DNA from: Brenneria goodwinii
GTDB taxonomy: Bacteria > Pseudomonadota > Gammaproteobacteria > Enterobacterales > Enterobacteriaceae
Length of the DNA: 64,000 nt
Reading direction: 5' to 3'
NCBI RefSeq assembly: GCF_002291445.1
Contig: NZ_CP014137.1
Location: 2,728,001 to 2,792,000 of the forward strand
Numbering within the stretch: position 1 is the stretch's first letter; each line of letters opens with the position of its first letter. Positions 1 through 9,681 of the stretch are shown one piece after another. The notes beneath the pieces are model-generated. The model did no database searches. It was not told the DNA's origin and saw only the letters and a program-made list of their open reading frames with translations. The position numbers were made by a program, and so were the translations under genes.

Positions 1-351
1 GCCGGAAACCGCCAGATAGCTGCGCATACCGTGGCGCGGCAGATGCATTTTCAATGTTTGCCCGGCGGCCACGGCAAAACGCCAGCCGGTCCACAATGGT
101 TTGCCATCCAACTCGGCATGACAGTCGGCCCCGGTCAGGGCGACCCAGCAAGGTGAGGTAAAGGTAGCGACGAATTTTCCCAGCGTGATTTCCAGCGCGG
201 CGGCATTCTCCGCGTTGCCCGCCAACAGATTCGCCAGCTTGAGCGCCGGAATATCCAGCGCGCCGGACTGACTAATGCCCAGACGGCGAAAACCGAAGCG
301 CCCGGCGTCCTGAACGGAGGTATACAACCCGGAGTGAATAATTTTCAGCAT
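1..351 (-). CDS. pxpC: 5-oxoprolinase subunit C (partial, C-terminus outside window)
   Basis: This is the N-terminal part of a biotin-dependent-carboxylase-like protein (YbgK/PxpC). With PxpA and PxpB it hydrolyses 5-oxoproline to glutamate in the cytoplasm. The visible product begins MLKIIHSGLYTSVQDAGRFG and continues with a conserved GISQSGALD segment, both typical of the family start. The ATG at 351-349 overlaps the end of pxpB (ATGCTGA), so the two are translationally coupled. The gene runs off the left edge, so the C-terminal half cannot be assessed. pxpA would be expected further left, by analogy with E. coli. Confidence 0.9.
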   Translation of the reverse strand, partial: MLKIIHSGLYTSVQDAGRFGFRRLGISQSGALDIPALKLANLLAGNAENAAALEITLGKFVATFTSPCWVALTGADCHAELDGKPLWTGWRFAVAAGQTLKMHLPRHGMRSYLAVSG

Positions 352-1019
352 ACGCCCGCCTTCTGAGGCAAAAACCGAATATTATCGCCAGGACGCAGTA
401 ACGTCGGCGGCATACTCTGCGGATTGAATAAGGGCAACGAAGTGCGGCCGATCAGCTGCCAGCCGCCTGGCGTGGATAACGGGTAGATTCCGGTTTGAGA
501 ACCGCCAATGCCGACCGATCCGGCAACCACTTGAAGTCTGGGTTCTGCGCGGCGCGGAACATATAACCTTTCGTCCAGCCCGCCCAGATAGGCGAACCCG
601 GGCTGGAAGCCGAGAAAATAAACGATATAGCTGGCGGAGGCATGCGCTTCCACCACCTGTTTTTCCGTCAGGCGGCAATGATCGGCGACCAGCGCCAGAT
701 CCGGTCCGGCCTCTCCGCCATAGGTCACTGGGATATCAATATCTCGGGGTTCGAATACCAGCGACTCGCTGTCTTCCCACCAACGTTGCAGGCGTTCAAT
801 GGCATCCAGCGCGACCTGCTGCGGATGTTCCAGCAACACCGTAAGATTGTTCATGCCAGGAATCGCTTCCTGCACCGCCTCATGGCGATTCAAACGTTCG
901 GCCAGCCCCCAGATACGCTGCTGACTTTGCAGCGTCATCGGCGGTTCCAGTTCCAGAACCACGGTCTTCTCGCCCAGCAGATAACAGCGCGCCCGTTGCA
1001 ATCTTTTCTCCTGCTTCAT
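345..1019 (-). CDS. pxpB: 5-oxoprolinase subunit B
   Basis: The 224-residue product belongs to the KipI/PxpB family, close to the roughly 218 residues of E. coli PxpB. It shows the family motifs IPVTYGG (about residue 96), GFQPGFAYLGGL (about 137-148) and GIGGSQTGIYPLSTPGGW. It is the partner of PxpC in the ATP-dependent opening of 5-oxoproline, a damage product of glutamine and glutathione. It is the first gene of the minus-strand pxpBC unit and overlaps pxpC by 7 bp. About 110 bp separate it from ybgI, in the E. coli order except that the peptide transporter gene dtpD is not present between phrB and ybgI. Confidence 0.92.
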   Translation of the reverse strand: MKQEKRLQRARCYLLGEKTVVLELEPPMTLQSQQRIWGLAERLNRHEAVQEAIPGMNNLTVLLEHPQQVALDAIERLQRWWEDSESLVFEPRDIDIPVTYGGEAGPDLALVADHCRLTEKQVVEAHASASYIVYFLGFQPGFAYLGGLDERLYVPRRAEPRLQVVAGSVGIGGSQTGIYPLSTPGGWQLIGRTSLPLFNPQSMPPTLLRPGDNIRFLPQKAGVC

Positions 1020-1131
1020 GTTATGAGCTTTTCCTATGATTATGAGGAAAGCAAGAAAGATACCAAAATGACTTTTTGTACTGCTTTTTTCCGTTTTTAA
1101 CCGTATGCGCTTAATAAGAAAGCGTTAACCA

Positions 1132-1875
1132 TCACGCTGGATTGGGAATATCAATAAACGTCACGTCAAAACCATGCTGCCGAGCCAGCCAATCCCCCAA
1201 CGCGCGGATCCCTCCCCGCTCCGTGGCGTGGTGCCCGGCGGCAAAAAAATGCAGCCCCATTTCACGCGCGACGTGGATCGTCTGCTCTGAAACTTCGCCG
1301 GTAATAAACGCATCAACGCCAAAGCGAGCGGCCAGTTCGATAAACCCCTGCCCCCCGCCGGTACACCATGCGATTCGCCGTATCTGTTGCGGTGCATTAT
1401 CCCCACAATGCAGCACCGAACGCCCCAATCGGTTTTCCAGGCGCTGGCGCAGCGCATCGCCGCTAAGTGCCTGAGAGAACTCGCCATACGGCACCAGCGG
1501 CTCGAGGGTTCCCAGCACATCGATTTCCAGCAGCGCCGCCAGTTGGGCGTTGTTGCCTAGCTGAGGATGCGCATCCAGCGGCAGGTGGTAGCCATACAGA
1601 TTGATATCGTTAACCAGCAGCGTTTTCAGCCGATTGCGCTTCATCCCCCGCACAATCGGCGATTCGTTTTTCCAAAAATAGCCGTGGTGGACCAAAACGG
1701 CATCGGCCTGATGCTCAACGGCCGCATCCAGCAATGCCTGTGAAGCGGTTACGCCGGTGACAATACGCTGCACCTCGCGGCGGCCTTCAACCTGTAAACC
1801 ATTCGGGGCGTAGTCCTGGAAGGCCTCGGCGTTAAGCTGCTGGTTAATCAGTTTTTCCAAATCGCTATTACGCAT
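1132..1875 (-). CDS. ybgI: Nif3-like dinuclear metal centre protein YbgI
   Basis: The 247-residue product matches E. coli YbgI in length when the ATG at 1875 is used (MRNSDLEKLINQQLNAEAF). An upstream in-frame start would add 33 residues that lie inside phrB. Likely metal ligands are visible: VLVHHGYFW with its paired histidines, the HLPLDAHP segment, and a C-terminal GHHATERGG motif. The family forms toroidal hexamers with a two-metal site, and its reaction is not settled. The start overlaps the phrB stop by 8 bp (ATGCGTAA), which implies co-transcription and translational coupling with the photolyase. Confidence 0.93.
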   Translation of the reverse strand: MRNSDLEKLINQQLNAEAFQDYAPNGLQVEGRREVQRIVTGVTASQALLDAAVEHQADAVLVHHGYFWKNESPIVRGMKRNRLKTLLVNDINLYGYHLPLDAHPQLGNNAQLAALLEIDVLGTLEPLVPYGEFSQALSGDALRQRLENRLGRSVLHCGDNAPQQIRRIAWCTGGGQGFIELAARFGVDAFITGEVSEQTIHVAREMGLHFFAAGHHATERGGIRALGDWLARQHGFDVTFIDIPNPA

Positions 1876-3334
1876 ACTTACTTTTCTCTGTTTGATCGTC
1901 ATGTGCCATAGCCGAATTTTTCGCCGCGGCAAAGGCCGCCAGCGTCTGCTGTCTCGCCGCTTGGTGATCGACAATCGGCAGCGGGTAGTTCAGAGCGCGC
2001 GACTGCCGAGCGGCCCAGCGGTGAGGCTGGTGAATATCTTTATCCGGCACCGCCGCCAATTCCGGCAGCCAGCGGCGAATAAAAGCGCCTTGCGGATCGA
2101 ATCGCTCCCCCTGCGTGGTCGGATTGAAAATGCGAAAATAGGGGGCGGCATCCGTTCCGGTCGAAGCCGCCCACTGCCAACCGCCGTTATTCGCCGCGAG
2201 ATCGCCATCCACGAGTTGCGACATAAAATAGCGCTCCCCTTCACGCCAGTCGATAAGTAAATCTTTTACTAAAAAACTGGCGCAAATCATACGCAGGCGG
2301 TTATGCATCCAGCCGGTTTGGTTCATCTGTCGCATGGCGGCATCAACAATGGGATAGCCGGTATTTCCCTGCCGCCAGGCGCTTAGATCGTCAGGCGACT
2401 GCCGCCATTGCACCTGCTGCGTCCAGGCGGTAAACGGTTGGTGCTTACATAAATCCGGCCAGAACACCAACAAATGCCGATAAAACTCACGCCAGATCAG
2501 CTCATTAAGCCAGACAAAAGCGCCGCCCTCCCGCTGCTCCAGCAGATCGGGACACTCGGCCCGCAGCCGGTTAAAACACTGGCGAGGAGACAGAACGCCC
2601 AACGCCAGATAAGGCGATAATTTGCTGGTTCCCGCCAGTGCCGGCAAATCCCGCTGACGCGGGTAGTCCTGCACCTGTTCACGGCAGAACTGACGCAGCC
2701 GGTGTAAGGCCGCCGTCTCGCCGATGGGAAAATCGCGATCGATCTGCTGTTGAGGATAACTGAACGGCGCTAACGCCGCCGTGATATCCACCGCACCGCC
2801 GCTTCTCGGCGTCGGCGCGGGAACGCTATCAGTATTCGTTTCCAACAGGCAGTTAATGAACGCCCGCCGAAACGGCGTGAACATCTTATACATCCTGCCG
2901 TCCCCATTCAGCACGCGACCGGGCGGCAACAACAGAGCGTCACCAAATCCCCGGCACTCAACGCGTCCGGCCAGCAGCCTTTCCACCGCTTTATCGCGCC
3001 GGCGTTCGTTAATTTCGTACTGATGGTTATAGAACAACTGCGTGACGCGCTGCTGATGACAAAAATCCGCCAGCCAGTTCGCCGCGGCGGAAAAATCGGC
3101 GCACTCATGGTAATAAAGGGCGATCCCTTTTTCGGCCAGATCTCGCTGCACCGCGTTGAGACTTGCCAGCAGGAAAGCGGCCTGTCTCGGGGCCATATCA
3201 TGCTGACGCCACTGCTGCGGCGTGGCGATAAACAGGGCGATCACCCGCGCCTGCGGATCCCGGCAGGCTGCATGTAAAGCCAGGTTATCGGTTATGCGTA
3301 AATCATTACGCAGCCAGACCAAATGCGTGGTCAT
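1868..3334 (-). CDS. phrB: Deoxyribodipyrimidine photo-lyase
   Basis: This is a class I CPD photolyase of 488 residues (E. coli about 472). It repairs cyclobutane pyrimidine dimers using blue light, FADH- and an antenna cofactor. The N-terminal alpha/beta domain begins MTTHLVWLRNDLRITDNLAL. The FAD-binding helical domain shows WLNELIWREFYRHLL, GYPIVDAAMRQ, WMHNRLRM and GGWQWAASTGTDAAPYFRIF, including the tryptophans of the electron-transfer chain. It lies 20 bp downstream of the RudS-like gene and overlaps ybgI, forming a rudS-phrB-ybgI unit. Confidence 0.96.
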   Translation of the reverse strand: MTTHLVWLRNDLRITDNLALHAACRDPQARVIALFIATPQQWRQHDMAPRQAAFLLASLNAVQRDLAEKGIALYYHECADFSAAANWLADFCHQQRVTQLFYNHQYEINERRRDKAVERLLAGRVECRGFGDALLLPPGRVLNGDGRMYKMFTPFRRAFINCLLETNTDSVPAPTPRSGGAVDITAALAPFSYPQQQIDRDFPIGETAALHRLRQFCREQVQDYPRQRDLPALAGTSKLSPYLALGVLSPRQCFNRLRAECPDLLEQREGGAFVWLNELIWREFYRHLLVFWPDLCKHQPFTAWTQQVQWRQSPDDLSAWRQGNTGYPIVDAAMRQMNQTGWMHNRLRMICASFLVKDLLIDWREGERYFMSQLVDGDLAANNGGWQWAASTGTDAAPYFRIFNPTTQGERFDPQGAFIRRWLPELAAVPDKDIHQPHRWAARQSRALNYPLPIVDHQAARQQTLAAFAAAKNSAMAHDDQTEKSKYA

Positions 3335-3354
3335 AAATCATCCTCAGGCCACCG

Positions 3355-4314
3355 TTAGTAGCCGTAACGCAGCCTTAGCGCTTCCGGATAAGGCTCAAAG
3401 TAACGCTGCTCGGCAAGGTAATCATCCGGATATTCCGTCATGTAATGCTTCAGCAAAGTGATCGGCGCCAGCAGAGGTTGCACTCCCTGCCGATAGCGAT
3501 CGATCAGTTGGGTGAGTTCCTGTCGCTGCGACGAATTAAGCTGGCGGCGAAAATAGCCCTGAACATGCATCAGCACATTGGTGTGATTACGCCGCGTTGC
3601 CGGGTGCGCCATCAGCTTCATCAACCTCAGACGGTATTCCCGGGCAAAATCGTCCAGCGATTCCCATGTATCAATACCGGCCACAAAACGCCCCAGCTCA
3701 CGATATTCGGGTTGCGAATGCGCCAGCAGCAACAATTTATAGCGGCTATGAAACGCAATCAGCGCCCCGCGGCTTAGACCTTGCCGCCAGATCTGATGCA
3801 ATTCATGCAGGGTATAAACCCGCTCAATAAAGTTTTCCCGCAGCCCCGGATCGTGCAGACGGCCATCTTCCTCCACCGGCAGCCAGGGTAGCTGACGCAA
3901 CAGTTCCTGGGTAAACAGTCCCGTACCGCTTTTTCGCGCATTCTTTTGCGACGCGTCATACACCCTCACGCGCTCCATACCGCAGCTGGGCGATTTGGCG
4001 CAGACAATGTAGCCGCACAACTGGTGTAGCCGGCTGACTTTTTCAGCGGAGAAGCGGCGCATCTGTTGAGTGACATCCAGCGGCGAACCATTGCTGGCGC
4101 GCAGGATAATGTGTCCTTCCGCGTTTTTTATCAGCCGCAACGCCGGACGCGGCACCGGCAACCCAACGGCCATTTCCGGACAGACGGGTTCAAAATGGAA
4201 GTACGGTGATAGTTGCTCGACAGCAAACGCCAGGCGCTTATGCCCGCCGTCAAAACGCACCGGATTACCGAGCAGGCAGGCACTTATACCAACCGGGATC
4301 GGATCTAACGTCAT
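3355..4314 (-). CDS. RudS-type tRNA thiouridine desulfidase (DUF523+DUF1722)
   Basis: The 319-residue product has two domains. Residues 1 to about 150 form a DUF523/TudS domain with three conserved cysteine sites: SACLLG near residue 13, PVCPE near 45 and SPSCG near 109. These match the ligands of a catalytic [4Fe-4S] cluster in this family. Residues from about 190 form a DUF1722 domain (YbgA-like), thought to bind RNA. E. coli K-12 YbgA keeps only DUF1722. The fused form is, to my knowledge, described as RudS, which removes sulfur from 4-thiouridine in tRNA. Function here is inferred from the architecture. It is probably the first gene of the unit with phrB and ybgI. Confidence 0.8.
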   Translation of the reverse strand: MTLDPIPVGISACLLGNPVRFDGGHKRLAFAVEQLSPYFHFEPVCPEMAVGLPVPRPALRLIKNAEGHIILRASNGSPLDVTQQMRRFSAEKVSRLHQLCGYIVCAKSPSCGMERVRVYDASQKNARKSGTGLFTQELLRQLPWLPVEEDGRLHDPGLRENFIERVYTLHELHQIWRQGLSRGALIAFHSRYKLLLLAHSQPEYRELGRFVAGIDTWESLDDFAREYRLRLMKLMAHPATRRNHTNVLMHVQGYFRRQLNSSQRQELTQLIDRYRQGVQPLLAPITLLKHYMTEYPDDYLAEQRYFEPYPEALRLRYGY

Positions 4315-4510
4315 GATTGCCCCCTATAAAAAAACAGTCCGCTATACCCAGCATAGCGGATCCCAACGCCGCGCAGGGAAAACCTGGGGGAAAATAAGGT
4401 AAGAAATCATAAGATTAATCGGCGTATCCGTAGAACATCGCCGGAAGCGATGCTCAACGGCGCCGGCGACGACGCGGGGAGTAACCGGCAGGATGACCCG
4501 CCATAAAAAA

Positions 4511-4915
4511 CCCGCCGAAGCGCTGAGGAATCCCCACAAAAAAACCTTGTTAATATTTTATATTTAACAGACTGATATTAAACATATATTCAGTACTTAA
4601 ACCGTTTGTCTCACGGCGTAAGAAATTACGCTGAGGTGAACGACCCCGCGAATGAGCAGCATGGATGCTGCTCAAGCCAGTGCCGCGTCGGGAACGCGTC
4701 ACTGGCGGTTCGGAAAAGGGGACGGCCGCCGAAGGAACCGCGTCAGCGGCGTGATTTCAGCCACAAGCCCGGGTCCGGAGGGTGGTGGCGTTTGAACCAC
4801 CCTGCGTCGGGCGCGTGCTACGACGTGGCATGAAAAAGCCTTTCTTTTCGCGCACGAAATATTCTTCGATATGACATATTCCGATTTATGGGGAGCCTTC
4901 AGCGCCGAAGCGGGG
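4511..4915. repeat. Multi-hairpin intergenic element with imperfect inverted ends
   Basis: At least five stem-loops follow each other: 4611-4639 (TCAC..GCGTAA/TTACGC..GTGA), 4654-4673 (GAGCAGCAT/ATGCTGCTC), 4676-4706 (GCCAGTG..CGCGT/ACGCG..CACTGGC), 4705-4741 (GCGGTTC/GAACCGC) and 4780-4802 (GGGTGGT/ACCACCC). The block is flanked by similar segments in opposite orientation: 4536-4511 read on the minus strand and 4889-4915 on the plus strand both start TGGGGA and contain TCAGCGC. From memory, similar hairpin-rich sequences recur in intergenic regions of Pectobacterium and Dickeya, but copy number cannot be checked here. It may be a non-autonomous repeat, a structured RNA or both. Confidence 0.5.
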
Positions 4916-5030
4916 AGTAAACCAAAAAGAGTAGTAAGCGGAATTATTTATATAGCAGATTGATTAGTAAAAATCACAGGATGCCGCTTCCGACTGCGCC
5001 ATCCCTGCCCGTTTACTGCCGCCACCGCGC

Positions 5031-5053
5031 CATTTTTATACTTTTTTTACGCC
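5031..5053 (+). promoter_or_regulatory. KdpE operator upstream of kdpF
   Basis: The T-rich sequence CATTTTTATACTTTTTTTAC followed by GCC matches, as I remember it, the E. coli KdpE binding site upstream of kdpF at all but about one position. It lies 84 bp before the kdpF start. The operon encodes its own KdpD/KdpE pair, so autoregulated induction by potassium limitation is expected. The -35/-10 boxes are not clear enough to place. Confidence 0.75.
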
Positions 5054-5136
5054 CAACCACCGGAAATTTGCACCTTCTTTTCCCGCCGTTCAGTAGCCTG
5101 CTGCCATTAATTCTTGATTACACCCGGAGGGGTTTT

Positions 5137-5226
5137 ATGACTCTCGGCATCCTTTTGGGCAGCCTGCTGGTGCTGCTTTTATTGAGTTATCTGGTTTATG
5201 CCCTGCTGAAGGCGGAGAACTTCTGA
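5137..5226 (+). CDS. kdpF: KdpF small membrane subunit
   Basis: A 29-residue single-span membrane peptide (MTLGILLGSLLVLLLLSYLV, then YALLKAENF). It matches KdpF, which stabilises the KdpFABC complex in the inner membrane. The ATG at 5137 is preceded by CGGAGGGG. Its stop overlaps the kdpA ATG (TGATG), so the genes are coupled. A longer in-frame reading from further upstream runs through the KdpE operator and is rejected. Confidence 0.93.
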   Translation: MTLGILLGSLLVLLLLSYLVYALLKAENF

Positions 5227-6914
5227 TGATCGCTGACGTTTTTTTACCGATCGGCGGCTTGCTGCTGATACTGATGTTACTGGCGCAGCCGCTGGGCAAT
5301 GTATTGGCGCGCTTGATCGAAGGAGAAAGCGGCGCGCTGCTGCAAAAATTTGAAGCGGGAGCCGCGCGTTTTTTAATGATTCATCACGGAGAAATGCATT
5401 GGCGGCAGTATGCTCTGGCGCTTCTGACCTTTAATTTGCTGGGTTTCGTTGTGCTGTTCGGCCTGTTGATGACGCAGGGATCCCTCCCCCTCAACCCGGA
5501 AAACATGCCGGGATTATCGTGGCATCTGGCGCTCAATACCGCCGTCAGTTTCGTCACCAACACCAACTGGCAGGCTTACAGCGGGGAAAATACGCTGAGT
5601 TATCTGAGTCAGATGGCGGGATTAACCGTACAGAACTTCCTCTCCGCCGCGACGGGGATCGCGGCCGCCTTCGCGTTAATCCGCGCATTTTCCCGTCACG
5701 CCGTAGATACTCTGGGGAATGCCTGGTTCGACCTGCTGCGCATTACCCTGTACATTCTGCTGCCGCTGTCTCTCTTGTTGGCGCTCTTCTTTATCAGTCA
5801 GGGAACGCTGCAAAACCTGTTGCCCTATCAACAGGTCACCACGCTGGAAGGCGCAACGCAAACTCTGCCCATGGGCCCCGTTGCGTCTCAGGAGGCCATA
5901 AAACTGCTGGGCACCAACGGCGGCGGCTTCTTCGGCGCAAACTCCGCTCATCCATTTGAAAACCCCAGCGAGCTGAGCAACATCGTGCAGATGCTGGCTA
6001 TTCTGCTGATCCCCGCCGCGCTGTGTTTTGCTTTCGGCAAAGCGGTTAACGATCCCCGTCAGGGATATGCCCTGCTATCGGCCATGGTACTGATATTTAT
6101 CGTGGCGGCGGCGCTGACGATGTACGCGGAACATGACGGTAATCCGCATCTGCTGGCGCTGGGAGCGGATAGCGCCGGCAACCTGGAAGGCAAAGAAACC
6201 CGCTTTGGCGTTCTGATGTCCAGCCTGTATGCCGTGACAACGACGGCGACGTCGTCCGGTGCGGTCAATGCGATGCACGACTCGTTCACCGCGCTGGGCG
6301 GCATGGCGCCGATGTGGCTGATACAAATCGGCGAAGTGGTGTTCGGCGGCGTCGGCTCCGGCCTATACGGCATGCTGCTGTTCGTTTTACTGACCGTTTT
6401 TATCGCCGGACTCATGATCGGACGCGCCCCGGAATATCTGGGGAAGAGGATCGACGTCTACGAGATGAAGATGACGGCGCTTGCCATTCTGCTGCCCCCG
6501 GCTCTGACGTTACTCGGCACGGCGTTGGCGATCGGCAGCGAAGCCGGGCGCAGCGGTATTCTTAATCCAGGGGCGCACGGCTTCAGCGAGGTGCTCTATG
6601 CCGTGTCTTCAGCCGCCAATAATAACGGCAGCGCCTTTGCCGGACTAAGCGTCAACACGCCGTTTTATAACCTACTGCTGGCAGCGGTCATGCTGCTGGG
6701 GCGTTTTGCCGTCATGATCCCGGTGCTGGCTATCGCTGGGTCGCTGGTGGTCAAAAAACGCCAGCCGGAAAACAGAGGTTCCCTATCCACCCGCGGCCCC
6801 TTGTTCATCGGCATGCTGATCGCCGTCATCTTGCTGATCGGCGCGCTGACGTTCATCCCCGCCCTGGCGCTGGGGCCGATTGCCGAATATTTACAGTTCG
6901 GCCAAGTTCACTAA
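5226..6914 (+). CDS. kdpA: Potassium-transporting ATPase subunit A
   Basis: The 562-residue polytopic inner-membrane protein is the K+-binding and translocating subunit of the KdpFABC P-type ATPase. It resembles K+ channels of the SKT superfamily and has about ten membrane spans. Four selectivity-filter-like loops are visible: TNTNWQAYSGE, GTNGGGFFGANSAHPFENP, TTTATSSGAVNAMHD and SSAANNNGSAFAG. Length agrees with E. coli KdpA (about 557). It overlaps kdpF by one base and is followed 15 bp later by kdpB. Confidence 0.97.
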   Translation: MIADVFLPIGGLLLILMLLAQPLGNVLARLIEGESGALLQKFEAGAARFLMIHHGEMHWRQYALALLTFNLLGFVVLFGLLMTQGSLPLNPENMPGLSWHLALNTAVSFVTNTNWQAYSGENTLSYLSQMAGLTVQNFLSAATGIAAAFALIRAFSRHAVDTLGNAWFDLLRITLYILLPLSLLLALFFISQGTLQNLLPYQQVTTLEGATQTLPMGPVASQEAIKLLGTNGGGFFGANSAHPFENPSELSNIVQMLAILLIPAALCFAFGKAVNDPRQGYALLSAMVLIFIVAAALTMYAEHDGNPHLLALGADSAGNLEGKETRFGVLMSSLYAVTTTATSSGAVNAMHDSFTALGGMAPMWLIQIGEVVFGGVGSGLYGMLLFVLLTVFIAGLMIGRAPEYLGKRIDVYEMKMTALAILLPPALTLLGTALAIGSEAGRSGILNPGAHGFSEVLYAVSSAANNNGSAFAGLSVNTPFYNLLLAAVMLLGRFAVMIPVLAIAGSLVVKKRQPENRGSLSTRGPLFIGMLIAVILLIGALTFIPALALGPIAEYLQFGQVH

Positions 6915-6929
6915 GGCTAGAGACGATCT

Positions 6930-9074
<2,145 letters not shown>

Positions 9075-9093
9075 CCATTGACGGGTAATCACT

Positions 9094-9672
9094 ATGCGTA
9101 ATTTACGTTCCGCCCTGTTTCTTTTAATCATGTTAATGCTGTGTACCGGCCTGGCTTATCCATTGCTGACCACGGAGCTGGCGCAGCGGCTATTCCCTTC
9201 CCAGGCCAATGGCTCATTGATTTACCGTGATAATATCGTCGTCGGGTCGTCGCTTATCGGCCAGGCATTCAACCAGGATAACTATTTCCATGGGCGCCCT
9301 TCCGCTACCGCGGATACCCCCTATAATGCGCTGGCTTCAGGCGGCAGTAATCTGGCGGCCAGTAACCCGGCGCTGGATACACAGATCCGGCAACGCGTCG
9401 CGCAGTGGCGCCGGAGCACCAACAGCCCGCTGCCGATTCCGGCTGATTTGCTGACCGCCTCCGGCAGCGGACTGGATCCGGCTATCTCGCCGGAAGCGGC
9501 GCGCTATCAGGCCGCGCGTATCGCTCAGGTCAGGGGGATCGCTTTGCCGCGGGTGCAACAATTGATTAGCCGTTTTACCCAAACCAGTACACCGGCGTTT
9601 ATCGGCCGCCCAACCGTAAATGTACTAATGTTGAATCTGGCGTTAGACCGGGAAAAAAAACTGCCCAGATAA
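9094..9672 (+). CDS. kdpC: Potassium-transporting ATPase subunit C
   Basis: The 192-residue product has one N-terminal membrane segment (about residues 6-25) and a periplasmic domain. Family motifs are visible: GSxLIGQ (GSSLIGQAF), YFHGRPSA, YNALASGGSNLAASNP, and SGSGLDPAISPEAARYQAARIA. KdpC holds KdpA and KdpB together and is required for a working pump. It sits between kdpB (19 bp) and kdpD (9 bp), in the usual operon order. Confidence 0.96.
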   Translation: MRNLRSALFLLIMLMLCTGLAYPLLTTELAQRLFPSQANGSLIYRDNIVVGSSLIGQAFNQDNYFHGRPSATADTPYNALASGGSNLAASNPALDTQIRQRVAQWRRSTNSPLPIPADLLTASGSGLDPAISPEAARYQAARIAQVRGIALPRVQQLISRFTQTSTPAFIGRPTVNVLMLNLALDREKKLPR

Positions 9673-9681
9673 GGAAACACC

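Larger units (their letters stand above)
4315..5136. other. Long intergenic region between rudS-like gene and kdpF
   Basis: The 822 bp hold no convincing gene; the ORFs here are short and built on hairpin sequence. The left part should contain the promoter of the minus-strand rudS-phrB unit. The middle (4511-4915) is a multi-hairpin repeat-like element, listed separately. The right part contains the KdpE operator and the kdp ribosome binding site (CGGAGGGG, about 5124-5131). Confidence 0.7.

Noticed and set aside
4606..4833. 75-codon ORF in the hairpin region before kdp
   Set aside because: It runs through five stem-loops, lacks a ribosome binding site and has no family features.
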